Position numbers and translations under genes: made by a program | Notes under the pieces: model-generated | Told to the model about the DNA's origin: nothing | The model's input: the letters and a program-made list of their open reading frames with translations, nothing else | The model's database searches: none | Source: Vibrio hannami | GTDB taxonomy: Bacteria > Pseudomonadota > Gammaproteobacteria > Enterobacterales > Vibrionaceae | NCBI RefSeq assembly: GCF_029589055.1 | Contig: NZ_JARQZP010000007.1 | Location: 806,001-870,000 of the forward strand | Length of the DNA: 64,000 nucleotides | Direction of reading: 5' to 3' | Part shown: positions 51,352-60,219 of the stretch, piece after piece | Layout of the letters: each line of letters opens with the position of its first letter | How positions within the stretch are numbered: the stretch's first letter is position 1

Positions 51352-52455
51352 CTATCTATTTTTTATCCTGGGAATTTGTTGCGTGATACAGTGGATATTG
51401 CCGCCACCCAGCAGGATTTCACGAGCGTCCACACCAGTGATAAGGTAACCGGGGTAGAGTTCACCTAGCATCGATTTTACGTCAGCGTCGTATTGTTTAT
51501 CCAGTAATGGGTAGACAATCTGGTCGTTGGTCACCAGATAGTTGGCATATGAACCTGCCAACCTCTCTCCCGCTGTTCTTACCATTCCTGTGGACTCATC
51601 TATGCCGCTCGCTTCTTGCTCTGAAATGTATAATGGCCCTGGCATAGGTATTTTATGTACTTTGATTGCGCGCCCTTTAGCATCGCGCTGAGTTTGAAGT
51701 GCATCCAAAGCCGCACGGGATATCTGGTATTGAGGATCTTCCTCATCGTCACACCAGGTTAGCACTACTTCACCAGGACGAACTACGTGGATAAGGTTAT
51801 CAACATGCCCATTTGTTTCATCGTTATAAAGTCCTGCTGGAATCCAGATGATTTTTTCTACAAAAAGGTAGTCGCAAAGTACCTGCTCTATTTCTTCTTT
51901 GCTTAAGTGAGGGTTACGGCTTTCATGTAACAAGCACTCTTCAGTGGCGTAGAGTGTGCCTTCTCCGTCTACGTGGATAGCGCCTCCCTCGAGAATAATT
52001 GGGGCTCGATAACTCAAGTCGTTATTGATTTCGCAAACCTTACGGGCAACAGCATCATCATTGTCCCACGGGAAATAGAGTCCATCGACCAATCCTCCCC
52101 AGGCATTGAACTCCCAGTCTACACCGCGACGCTCACCGTTATCATGTACCACGTATGTAGGGCCGATATCTCGCATCCAGGCATCGTCGGTGCTCATCTC
52201 GATAAGCCTTATCTCGTCGGGTAACCTTGTGCGGGCATTATTAAACTGTCCCGCGCTCACCACCATGGTAACTGGCGTTGATTGGATAATGGCTTTGGCA
52301 ACGTCGACAAAAGCGCTTTGTGCGGGTTTTGCTCCGTTTCGCCAGTTATCAACTCTTTCCGGCCAAATCATCCATACCTCATCCTGAGGCTCATGTTCTC
52401 CTGGCATCCTGTAACCATCAGCCCGGGGAGTCGTGGAACCTACTCTTTTACTCAT
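51352..52455 (-). CDS. aguA: agmatine deiminase
   Basis: This 367-aa enzyme converts agmatine to N-carbamoylputrescine and ammonia. The catalytic Cys is in GGGNIHCITQQIP at the C-terminus. The substrate-binding WPERVDNWRNGAKPAQ, DDAWMRDIGPTYV and ETNGHVDNL (His/Asp) are all present. It lies 15 bp downstream of the antiporter on the minus strand and should be co-transcribed with it. With putrescine carbamoyltransferase in the same cluster it makes a deiminase pathway. Confidence 0.95.
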   Translation of the reverse strand: MSKRVGSTTPRADGYRMPGEHEPQDEVWMIWPERVDNWRNGAKPAQSAFVDVAKAIIQSTPVTMVVSAGQFNNARTRLPDEIRLIEMSTDDAWMRDIGPTYVVHDNGERRGVDWEFNAWGGLVDGLYFPWDNDDAVARKVCEINNDLSYRAPIILEGGAIHVDGEGTLYATEECLLHESRNPHLSKEEIEQVLCDYLFVEKIIWIPAGLYNDETNGHVDNLIHVVRPGEVVLTWCDDEEDPQYQISRAALDALQTQRDAKGRAIKVHKIPMPGPLYISEQEASGIDESTGMVRTAGERLAGSYANYLVTNDQIVYPLLDKQYDADVKSMLGELYPGYLITGVDAREILLGGGNIHCITQQIPRIKNR

Positions 52456-52470
52456 TACAACGCCTCCTAC

Positions 52471-53895
52471 TTAATGGCCATGAGCGAGTTTATAATTACT
52501 ACGAACTTGTTTTACAGCCCTTTTGTTATCAATAGACAATCTGAGCAGATATTCTCCAATAGCTATAGTGAGTATCACACCTATTAGGATTGGGGCACTG
52601 TATGCCCAGTTCACTGTCAGCGATATTATGTCGGGAAAGATAAATAGAATTACGGCCTGAAAAATAGTCAGGAAGCAAACAATACATAGTGCCCATTGGA
52701 TACCCATCCCGCCGGGAACTCGAAATGGGCGTGTCGTGTCCGGGTCACTGATGCGTAGTTTTAGATAAGACGGGAACATAAACAGGTACGGTAGAAGAAA
52801 GATACAACTTGAGAAGGAGAATACCGACCAGAACAAGTCGTCACTGCTTTGTGAAAAGGTTGCATACGCAAGGATAACGCTAGTGGAGAGGACTCCGGTA
52901 ATCATATTTGCGCCAACAGGTGTGTCATGTGTATCGGACATTTTAGCAACTACTTTTGGTAGTTCTCCTTCGTTTGCTGCCTGTGCTGCCGCCCGGCTGG
53001 CACCCATGGTCCAGGTAACCATATTCCCTATGAAGGTTAATAGAGCCATAATACCGATAGCGTAGATCATTACGTTACCAAAAACGCTATTACCAAACAG
53101 CTTATGCAATGTAGCGATAATACCGGAAACCAGGCCAATCTCTTCCACAGGCAGGGCCATTAAAATACCAACAGTGCCAAACACATAGAGAAAGGCAGTG
53201 ACCCCCGCCGCGAGGAAAATAGACTTTGGCATATCACGAACGTCTTTCATTTCTTTTGTCATCGTGGCGACAAGCTCAAAACCCATAAGATTAAAAACGA
53301 GCGCAGGGAGGAATGCGACCCCGGTATCAAGGCTTGGTAGCATTGAGGAAAATGAAAACTCATTAGCAACACCATGTTTAGCTGCATAGAAGAAGCCTCC
53401 GAAGCCCAACACTGAAATCACCGTAATTTTTAGTATTGCTCCCAGGTTTGTTACCCATACACCAACATCGACTGAAACGTTACAAATCCAGATGGTTAGC
53501 CAGGTAAGCAGAATACAGATAGCGACTTGCCAGAATAGGGGGAGTTCGGGGAAAAACAGTTCGGAAAACATGCCAGCGAACATGATATAGACCGCAGGCA
53601 TCCAAAGGCCGATGTTTATCCAGTAAAACCAGGTGGTACGCACAGCCCACTTGTAACCGAATGCTTTTTTGACCCAGTCGTAAATACCACCATCACCGGG
53701 ATAAGTGGTACCTAGCTCCGAGGTGATCAGGCCATAAGGAATTACAAAAACAACCAGTGTGACCAGCCACCATCCAATGGAACTAGCGCCCATAGACGCT
53801 GAAGCTGTCAAGGTATCAACGGCTATAACCGCACACAGACTAAACAGAGCGATGCTGCCGACTCCCATTTTTCCGTCGGATGTTTTTGCATTCAT
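52471..53895 (-). CDS. aguD: APC-family permease, agmatine/putrescine antiporter-like
   Basis: This 474-aa membrane carrier has about 12 helices. The early GVGSIALFSLCAVIAVDTLTASASMGASSIGWW segment and ITSELGTTYPGDGGIYDWVKKAFG are typical of the APC amino-acid/polyamine antiporter group. It lies upstream of aguA and across from a TetR gene. In lactic bacteria the AguD antiporter exchanges agmatine for putrescine; the same role is inferred here from context. Function could instead be another amine exchange. Confidence 0.82.
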   Translation of the reverse strand: MNAKTSDGKMGVGSIALFSLCAVIAVDTLTASASMGASSIGWWLVTLVVFVIPYGLITSELGTTYPGDGGIYDWVKKAFGYKWAVRTTWFYWINIGLWMPAVYIMFAGMFSELFFPELPLFWQVAICILLTWLTIWICNVSVDVGVWVTNLGAILKITVISVLGFGGFFYAAKHGVANEFSFSSMLPSLDTGVAFLPALVFNLMGFELVATMTKEMKDVRDMPKSIFLAAGVTAFLYVFGTVGILMALPVEEIGLVSGIIATLHKLFGNSVFGNVMIYAIGIMALLTFIGNMVTWTMGASRAAAQAANEGELPKVVAKMSDTHDTPVGANMITGVLSTSVILAYATFSQSSDDLFWSVFSFSSCIFLLPYLFMFPSYLKLRISDPDTTRPFRVPGGMGIQWALCIVCFLTIFQAVILFIFPDIISLTVNWAYSAPILIGVILTIAIGEYLLRLSIDNKRAVKQVRSNYKLAHGH

Positions 53896-54243
53896 ATATT
53901 CACCAGGCTTAGTTGAGTGCGTGTTTTTATATAGAGAAGCCTTACGTCATCCCATGCATTGAATATAAAGCTTATAATTGCTCTTGATTGTTAACAGAAT
54001 CACTTATCGGAAAAGCGGAAATAAGAATCCAGTGAAGACGTGATGTTCGCCATATATCGGAAAGGAGCTAGATGATTAGTCAATAATATTGATTCTGATC
54101 AACTTATAATGTCCATGTTCTTCGTTAATTTATTAAATATCAAAAATGATAGTGCTCGCACAATAATCAATAATCGTACGCTGTACTATGCATTTCGCTT
54201 TCTCGTTATTGAAACATCCATAAGTATGGGGTACTAGCTCTAC
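53896..54243. promoter_or_regulatory. divergent agu promoter region
   Basis: This AT-rich 348-bp gap lies between aguD (minus) and the TetR gene (plus). It carries words GATTAGT (54074), GATTCTGAT (54091) and ATCAACTTAT (54098), which recur upstream of the carbamoyltransferase gene at 55006, 55013 and 55069. Otherwise no gene is seen. Confidence 0.45.
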
Positions 54244-54852
54244 ATGAAAAAAGAATCGACAGAACAAAGGCTTGAAAGAATACATAGTGCAGCTATCCGG
54301 CTGGCTTCTGAGCGTAAGGTTGATTCCATATCCATCTATGACGTTGCTAAGGAGGCAGCAATTGCCGCGTCTACTGTGTACCATCACTATCCAAATATCG
54401 AGTCTTTGATTGTTGAGTTGATGAAAGGCATTTTCGCCGACTTTGCTAAGGTTCTGGATAACGCCGTAAATCCTGAAAAGGTGAATCACTGGTCCGATAT
54501 TAATCGAATGATCGAAACCGCTTATGTTGACTACTACCGCTCTACGCCTCTTGCGCAACATACCTTGCTCGGTCAGCACACATACGCCTCTGTGCGGCAT
54601 GAAGATGCGCAGAACGATCTCGTATTAGGTCAGAGGGTAGAGGAAATATATAAACGGTTCTTTGTTCTTCCAGAGCTACCGAAAGATGTGAATATTTTCG
54701 CGATAGCTCTGCAGGTGGCAGATAAAGTTTATTCCATGAATTATCGCGAGAATGGTGAAATTGCGCCAGAAATGGCAAGAGAAGCAGTAGTATTAACAGA
54801 AGCTTATCTAGGCACTTATTTACCTAAAAACTTGCCTCGTGTAATGCACTAA
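54244..54852 (+). CDS. TetR-family regulator of the agu cluster
   Basis: This 202-aa regulator has an N-terminal helix-turn-helix (RIHSAAIRLASERKVDSISIYDVAKEAAIAASTVYHHYPNIESLIVELM) and a ligand-binding C-terminal domain. It sits between aguD/aguA and the carbamoyltransferase gene, so control of agmatine use is likely. Lactic acid bacteria use a different type of regulator (membrane LuxR-type AguR). The ATG at 54244 lacks a clear Shine-Dalgarno sequence. Confidence 0.85.
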   Translation: MKKESTEQRLERIHSAAIRLASERKVDSISIYDVAKEAAIAASTVYHHYPNIESLIVELMKGIFADFAKVLDNAVNPEKVNHWSDINRMIETAYVDYYRSTPLAQHTLLGQHTYASVRHEDAQNDLVLGQRVEEIYKRFFVLPELPKDVNIFAIALQVADKVYSMNYRENGEIAPEMAREAVVLTEAYLGTYLPKNLPRVMH

Positions 54853-54876
54853 GCCTAACAACTCTCCTTTATTGAG

Positions 54877-54903
54877 AAAGTACCAGAAATGGTACTTTTT
54901 TTA
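54877..54903 (+). terminator. terminator after TetR gene
   Basis: AAAGTACC pairs with GGTACTTT around AGAAAT and runs into a U-tract (54896-54901). It should stop the TetR transcript before the carbamoyltransferase gene, which therefore needs its own promoter. Confidence 0.8.
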
Positions 54904-55080
54904 CCTGTTAAAAACATCAAAACGGGTTATCGATAAAGCCGGTTAGAAATTAATTCGAACTGTGATTTTTATCATGCTCCTTTTTTCAAATATTCGCTCT
55001 CTACCGATTAGTGATTCTGATTTAAGAAAAACAGAACTATTTCTTTGATACTGAATCCATCGAGATTAATCAACTTATGT

Positions 55081-55101
55081 ATTTAATTTATCGAATTAAA
55101 T
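55081..55101. promoter_or_regulatory. inverted repeat ATTTAATT-N5-AATTAAAT
   Basis: A perfect 8+5+8 inverted repeat lies 38 bp before the carbamoyltransferase ATG. It is AT-rich, so chance is possible, but the size and place suit an operator, perhaps for the neighbouring TetR protein. Confidence 0.4.
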
Positions 55102-55138
55102 CATTAATAAATTCAAGTGATGAGAGAAAGGAAAGAAT

Positions 55139-56185
55139 ATGAAATTACCATCTTCAAGTGCAACTGAACTAAACAAAGAAAATATGGAGCACATGGTTTC
55201 AATGAAGGACTTCTCGGTACAAGAGATGGACAACATGATGGAACTGATGACCTACCTGAAGCAGGCACGCCGTGACAACGCTATCCCGCAACTGTTTAAA
55301 GGCAAGTCAGTAGGCATGATCTTTGAAGCAGGTTCTACCCGAACTCGTGTTTCTTTTGAGGTTGCTGCTACTTTACTTGGCGGACACGCACTGTTCCTGT
55401 CTCCAAAAGATATCCACTTGGGTGGAAAAGAGTCTATCGATGACACTTCTCGCGTGCTTTCACGCATGTGTGACATCATTATGGCGCGCACAAACAGCCC
55501 GGAAACATTAGATGGCCTGTTAGAGATGTCTACCGTTCCTGTTATTAACGGACTGGACACACGATTCCACCCTACTCAGATGCTTGCTGACCTTTACACA
55601 ATCAAAGAGCACATCACCGATGGTCGTACGCTATCCGACCTTACTCTGGCATTTATGGGGGATGCGACAGATGTGTGTCGTTCACTAATGCTGACATGTG
55701 CCAAGTACGGCATGGGCTTTAAGCAAATTGGTCCTAAGAAGTATCAGATGGAGCAGGAGTGGGTTGATTTGGCTCAGTCGTTCTGTGAAGAGTCTGGTGG
55801 TCACATTGAAATTACCGACGATGTAGAAAAGATCAGCGAGTGTGATGTGGTTTATGGCGATAGCTTCTACTGGGTTACCCAGATGGATGAGAAAGAAGAG
55901 CGTCTTGCTGCGTTTATGCCTGATTACGTGATTACTGAAGAGTTAATGGCGAAAGCTAAGCCAGGTGCGATGCTTCTTCACTGTCTACCAGCTAACGATA
56001 AGGAAGAAGTAACCCGTGGCGCACTAGAGAGTGAGTATTCGGTAGCATTTGATGAGGCTGAAAACCGCTTAACAGCGCAGATGGCGATATTGGTTTACTT
56101 CACCCATAAACATGCCGTGGTGCCAACCGAAGAGACAATCAAACATCACGAAGAAAAAATTAACGGTTTCCTGGCTAAGCTATAA
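55139..56185 (+). CDS. aguB: putrescine carbamoyltransferase
   Basis: This 348-aa transcarbamylase of the OTC family has the carbamoyl-phosphate site STRTR near residue 68, HPTQMLADLYTI near 142 and HCLPAND near 280. The start, with an extended N-terminus of about 20 residues, and the C-terminal helix (HKHAVVPTEETIKHHEEKINGFLAKL) fit the putrescine enzyme better than ornithine transcarbamylase. It splits carbamoylputrescine into putrescine and carbamoyl phosphate. Carbamate kinase (aguC), which would draw ATP from this, is not in the window. A strong 22-bp palindrome plus T-run follows. Confidence 0.87.
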   Translation: MKLPSSSATELNKENMEHMVSMKDFSVQEMDNMMELMTYLKQARRDNAIPQLFKGKSVGMIFEAGSTRTRVSFEVAATLLGGHALFLSPKDIHLGGKESIDDTSRVLSRMCDIIMARTNSPETLDGLLEMSTVPVINGLDTRFHPTQMLADLYTIKEHITDGRTLSDLTLAFMGDATDVCRSLMLTCAKYGMGFKQIGPKKYQMEQEWVDLAQSFCEESGGHIEITDDVEKISECDVVYGDSFYWVTQMDEKEERLAAFMPDYVITEELMAKAKPGAMLLHCLPANDKEEVTRGALESEYSVAFDEAENRLTAQMAILVYFTHKHAVVPTEETIKHHEEKINGFLAKL

Positions 56186-56222
56186 TTAAATCAATATATC
56201 TGTAGTGTTTGCCCTTCGTTTT

Positions 56223-56250
56223 AGCAGCGACTTAAGTCGCTGCTTTTTTT
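56223..56250 (+). terminator. rho-independent terminator after carbamoyltransferase
   Basis: The palindrome with arms AGCAGCGACTT and AAGTCGCTGCT is perfect (22 bp) and followed by seven T. The MCP gene converges from the other side. Confidence 0.9.
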
Positions 56251-56261
56251 GATCAAGCGTA

Positions 56262-57959
56262 TCAGGCGCTCTTCACCTGGAATTGCTTCATTAGATTTCT
56301 CAACTCTGCAGCCAGAGTGGCCAGTTCTTCGCTTGAACGAGCAGTATGCTCGGAGCTGCCAAGTACCTCGGTACCAGAATGAGTAATATCGATAACACTT
56401 TGATTTATCTCTTCTGCGGCGGCTGATTGTTGCTCACAAATAGCCGCAATCTCCATCGTCATACCGTCAATTTCTTCGACTGACTGACTTATCGACAGAA
56501 TTGACTGACTGGCTGATTCTGCATTTTTTGCACTTTCAGACACCATGTGGCTACTCTGCTCAATCACTGAAACAGCGCTTCCAGTTTTAGATTGCAAGGC
56601 TTCGATTAAACGATGAATTTGTGTTGTCGTTTGCTGAGTTCTCTGGGCTAAATGTCGAACCTCGTCCGCGACAACTGCAAAGCCTCGGCCCTGCTCACCA
56701 GCCCTTGCAGCCTCAATAGCTGCATTTAGGGCAAGTAGGTTGGTTTGTTCGGCAATTTCATTAATATTCACCACAAATTGATCGATGGCGTGACTCTCTT
56801 CGTCTACGGATTTTACTTGGCCAGCGGCGTCTTGTATCTGCATTACCAACTGTTCAATTTGTTTTTGATTTGAGGCGACCAGTTCATTTCCAACATCAGC
56901 TTCCTTACTTGCACTGCTGGTAGTCGAAGATGTGCGTATAGCGCTATCAGCTACCTGCTGAATGGTGGTAGACATTTCTGTCATTGCGGTAACAACATGT
57001 TCAGTGTTGAGTTGTTGTGTACCTATCGCGTGATTGGTCTGCTCAGATGCCGCAGCCATCTCTTCCGCTAGGGAAGCGATTTGCCCGGAAGAGTTCAGAA
57101 TCTGGCGAATGGTGCCATTAAGTGTTGAAGCCATAGAGTCCATAGCATTGAGAAGTTGCCCGGTTTCGTCATTTGCGTCGCTCTTCAGTTCAACACGAAG
57201 GTCACCTTTCGCTAACTGATTCGATGCTTTTACAGCTTTACCGATAGATTTGGTTAGGGCGGTAGTAAAAAGGGTTCCAAGAAGAATACCGATAACCAGA
57301 TCAACTATACCGATGATAACCATACCCTTAACGGCCGTCTTTTCATGTTCTTCGGTCTGGATAAGTGCATGTTCTGTTAATTTTTCAATTCCCTTTAGAA
57401 ACTCTTCAAGGTGCTTGTTAAGACCATTTTGAAAATGTTCCAGATCTCCTAACTGTTGGTTAGCTTCATCCAGGTTTGTGCTTTCAATAAGAGCTACAAC
57501 GCCATTTGCACGGGACATATAAGCTGTATGCTCTTTCTTCAAAGAAACAAGAGCAGTCTGGAGTGAAGCGATCTCCTGATATAGGTTGGTAGAATTGGAG
57601 TGTTGAATAGCTTTGGCAAGAATGTTCTCAGCTTTTATTAACTCCTTGTCTATTTCCGAATTGATAATTTTAAACTGGTTAATTAACAGTCCGGTTCCCT
57701 GATTTTCTAACCCTCCGGTTAACCCTACAGAACGTAATGATTTTTCCAATAAGATTGCACCTTCCAGCTGTTTTGTTGTAACGGATGTTGTTATCTCGGT
57801 TAATGGCATATCTTCATCGATTATGCTTTGTAACTCGATGCTGATTCTTTGCATCTGAGTATACCCAAACCCGGCGATAGCGAGCATTAAGCTAAGAAGG
57901 ATAGCGACCAGAGCGATCATCTTAGACTTAATGCTTAAGTTGTAAAAAAGTTGTGACAT
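56262..57959 (-). CDS. methyl-accepting chemotaxis protein
   Basis: This 565-aa receptor has TM1 at about 13-33, a four-helix-bundle periplasmic domain (34-205), TM2 at about 210-232, HAMP (233-285) and a signalling coil. The tip reads INEIAEQTNLLALNAAIEAARAGEQGRGFAVVADEVRHLAQRTQ. No C-terminal pentapeptide is present. It stands apart from the 32-42 kb che operon and shows no sequence closeness to that operon's duplicated-sensor receptor beyond the tip. Likely it feeds the flagellar Che system. Ligand unknown. Confidence 0.92.
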   Translation of the reverse strand: MSQLFYNLSIKSKMIALVAILLSLMLAIAGFGYTQMQRISIELQSIIDEDMPLTEITTSVTTKQLEGAILLEKSLRSVGLTGGLENQGTGLLINQFKIINSEIDKELIKAENILAKAIQHSNSTNLYQEIASLQTALVSLKKEHTAYMSRANGVVALIESTNLDEANQQLGDLEHFQNGLNKHLEEFLKGIEKLTEHALIQTEEHEKTAVKGMVIIGIVDLVIGILLGTLFTTALTKSIGKAVKASNQLAKGDLRVELKSDANDETGQLLNAMDSMASTLNGTIRQILNSSGQIASLAEEMAAASEQTNHAIGTQQLNTEHVVTAMTEMSTTIQQVADSAIRTSSTTSSASKEADVGNELVASNQKQIEQLVMQIQDAAGQVKSVDEESHAIDQFVVNINEIAEQTNLLALNAAIEAARAGEQGRGFAVVADEVRHLAQRTQQTTTQIHRLIEALQSKTGSAVSVIEQSSHMVSESAKNAESASQSILSISQSVEEIDGMTMEIAAICEQQSAAAEEINQSVIDITHSGTEVLGSSEHTARSSEELATLAAELRNLMKQFQVKSA

Positions 57960-58422
57960 CTATTATTCCTGCCAATCTGTCGTTTTATTGAATTATATTT
58001 TTTATACGTGTTTACATTGCGATCAGAGCTTTTACTCTATGTGTAAGTGCAATGAGTTTCAATAGCAAGAAAATGCTATTAAAGATAATCTGCTACCAAT
58101 AACCTTACTTTTCATTGCATTAGATAATTTTGAATTAAATGTGGAAATTAAATGGGACGTTATACTATAACACCCTGATCGGTGTTTTTTTGACTTAGAC
58201 CTATAAAATGAAAGATAAGTTTGCGTGATGTTTGTATCTGAAGCGGATGGAATATGGCGTCAAAGGCCATTAGGTAAGCGCAATAGTTTATGATGCTCTT
58301 TCTGACTGCATAAAAATAAATAATAAATACCAACAATCGGATATTGAATAGGTGGCGATTTCACACTATGTTAAATAGTTGATAAAAAATTAAAATAAAA
58401 AATATAGTTGGCAAGGATAATT
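57960..58422. other. long AT-rich intergenic region with isolated terminator-like hairpin
   Basis: This 463-bp gap separates the MCP and the C-S lyase gene. At 58169-58193 AACACC/GGTGTT with a 6-nt loop is followed by TTTTTTT, a terminator-like hairpin on the plus strand. The nearest plus-strand gene is about 2 kb upstream (carbamoyltransferase), and that gene already has its own terminator. A small RNA ending here is possible. No convincing promoter is visible. Confidence 0.45.
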
Positions 58423-59591
58423 ATGACTAAATACGATTTTGATCGCGCTGTCGAGCGTAAGGGGACTTATTCGGCAAAATGGGAGTGTATGAATCTGATT
58501 TCACCTCATACCACTGAGGACACACTTCCAATGTGGGTTGCTGATATGGACTTTTCATGCCCTCCGGAAGTAATGGAGGCGCTGCACAAAAGAGTCGATA
58601 ACCAGATTTTTGGCTACAGCATGGCAGACGATGATTACTACCAGAGTGTGACTGGTTGGTTTCGTCGACGGTTTGGCTGGGAAGTCGACAGGAAAGATAT
58701 CATTATCACCAGTGGTATCCTGCCGGCATTAGAAAACTTAATTGATGCCTTTAGTGAGCAGGGGAGGGTGTCATTATTCAGCCTCCGGTGTATCACAAGT
58801 TTGCTGATATCATCAATCATAAGCAACGTACAATAGTTAACAGTCCCCTGATCGATAATGAAGGTTATTACACCATCGACTTCGCTGACCTGGAGCAGAA
58901 GGCAAGTGATCCCAACAATAAAATTATGCTTTTCTGTAGCCCTCATAACCCGGCTGGGCGTGTATGGTCAGAAAGCGAGCTTAGACGTGTAGGTGAGATC
59001 TGTCTGTGTCACGATGTATTGCTTGTTAGTGATGAAATACATTTCGATCTGGTAAGGCAAGGGGTAGTACACAGACCTTTGGCAGCTTTGTTTCCTGAAG
59101 ACAATAGGATAATTACCTGTACGGCGCCAAGTAAAACCTTCAACATGGCAGGATTACATATGTCCAATATCGTGATTCAGAACGATGACTTTAAGAAGCG
59201 CTGGAACGAAGTCGCGGGCTTTGCAATGCCATCCCCCCTTGGAATCGCTGCGGTAAAAGCGGTTTATGATCACGGTGAAGAGTGGTTAGAAGAGCTTAAG
59301 CTTTATCTGGACAACAACTTTCAGTTTGCCAAAGAGTATATAGAGGAACACTTACCCAAGGTGAACTTTGTCGTTCCGGCTGGAACCTACTTTATCTGGC
59401 TGAATATGAAGAGGTTGGATCTTTCAGCAAAAGAGTTGGATAACATTTTTATAAAAGAGGCAAACGTGCTGCCAGAAGGTGGCACCATGTTCGGTGAAGA
59501 GGGTAATGGTTATCAACGGCTCAATATCGCCTGTCCGCGCTCTACCCTTGAAGAAGGCCTAAGAAGAATTGTTCAGGCATTTAAATCGTAG
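58423..59591 (+). pseudogene. MalY/PatB-type PLP C-S lyase, frameshifted
   Basis: The first frame (58423-58836) starts MTKYDFDRAVERKGTYSAKWE and reads to IDAFSEQG; the second resumes VYHKFADII and runs to 59591. Adding one G to the four-G run at 58761-58764 gives a smooth GEGVIIQPPVYHKF. The joined protein, about 389 aa, has MWVADMDFSCPPEV, CSPHNPAGRVW, VSDEIHFDLV and the PLP lysine in TAPSKTFNMAGLHMSN. It would cleave cystathionine or related thioethers. The start has AAGGATAATT before the ATG. Decay or a base-call error are both possible. Confidence 0.82.
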
Positions 59592-59615
59592 AGATTTGTA
59601 GAGTCCCTAAACAGC

Positions 59616-59654
59616 GAAACCCCGGTGTTGGTAGCACCGGGGTTTCTAATTTTT
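59616..59654. terminator. terminator between C-S lyase and rplY
   Basis: GAAACCCCGGTG pairs with CACCGGGGTTTC (12 bp) around a 7-nt loop, followed by TAATTTTTA on the plus strand. It likely serves the plus-strand gene; on the minus strand the U-tract is short. Confidence 0.8.
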
Positions 59655-59733
59655 AGATGTCTCGGTTGGTAAGGCCGATAATCTTTATGCAAAAGGTTTG
59701 GAGTTTATCCTCCTAATTCCCTGGTAAGGAGAA

Positions 59734-60012
59734 TTAGATGCGGATGAAGTCCATGTGTTCAACTTTTGGCTTGAACGCGTGACGCTGTACGTCTTGTGGC
59801 TTAACCTTAACTTCTGCGCCGTCGATCACTAGAGTGATGCCTTCGTAGAATTCTGGCTTGTCCATTTGGTTGATAACGTCATCGTGCTTAAGAGCGATAG
59901 ATACTGGCGCTGCTTCACCACCATAAACGATTGCTGGGAACTGACCAGCGTGACGTAGGCGGCGGCTCGCACCCTTACCTAGTTCAGTACGTACTACTGC
60001 TTCAAATTTCAT
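59734..60012 (-). CDS. rplY: 50S ribosomal protein L25
   Basis: This 92-aa L25 binds loop E of 5S rRNA. FEAVVRTELGKGASRRLRHAGQFPAIVYGG and KPEFYEGITLVIDGAEVKVKPQDVQRHAFKPKVEHMDF are near-identical in style to E. coli L25 (94 aa). The start at 60012 is preferred over an upstream in-frame codon, as it gives the normal N-terminus (MKFEAVV). It is monocistronic, with an mRNA leader carrying a loop-E-like element. Confidence 0.96.
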   Translation of the reverse strand: MKFEAVVRTELGKGASRRLRHAGQFPAIVYGGEAAPVSIALKHDDVINQMDKPEFYEGITLVIDGAEVKVKPQDVQRHAFKPKVEHMDFIRI

Positions 60013-60130
60013 AGTATTTACTCTCAAATTAGTAAAAAATAGATTTCATTAACTGCATAGCGACCTAGCTGTTAATGGTTAACACTTTGATGATAAAAGC
60101 TGATACCAACAAAGTGAGCGCGGATACTAC
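60013..60130 (-). promoter_or_regulatory. rplY leader with 5S loop-E-like element
   Basis: Read on the minus strand, the leader carries TTGGTAT (60103-60109) and GAGAGTA (60019-60025). These resemble the two strands of 5S rRNA loop E (UGGUA and GAGAGUA), the L25 binding site. GAGAG is also the Shine-Dalgarno sequence, 11 nt before the start codon. CACTTTG/CAAAGTG (60083-60116) adds a hairpin. Autogenous L25 control through such a mimic is described for gamma-proteobacterial rplY as I recall it; here it is inferred. Confidence 0.5.
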
Positions 60131-60219
60131 CATTCTTGCTGGTTTTGAGCAACAGAATCGTCGACAAATATACAATTTAATTCAACTTTCCGCTTTGGTT
60201 ACGACGACAGTGTGAATTT

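Noticed and set aside
60083..60116. CACTTTG/CAAAGTG as a terminator after rplY or radD
   Set aside because: It lies upstream of rplY in the leader, has a 20-nt loop and no U-run, so it is part of the leader fold at best.
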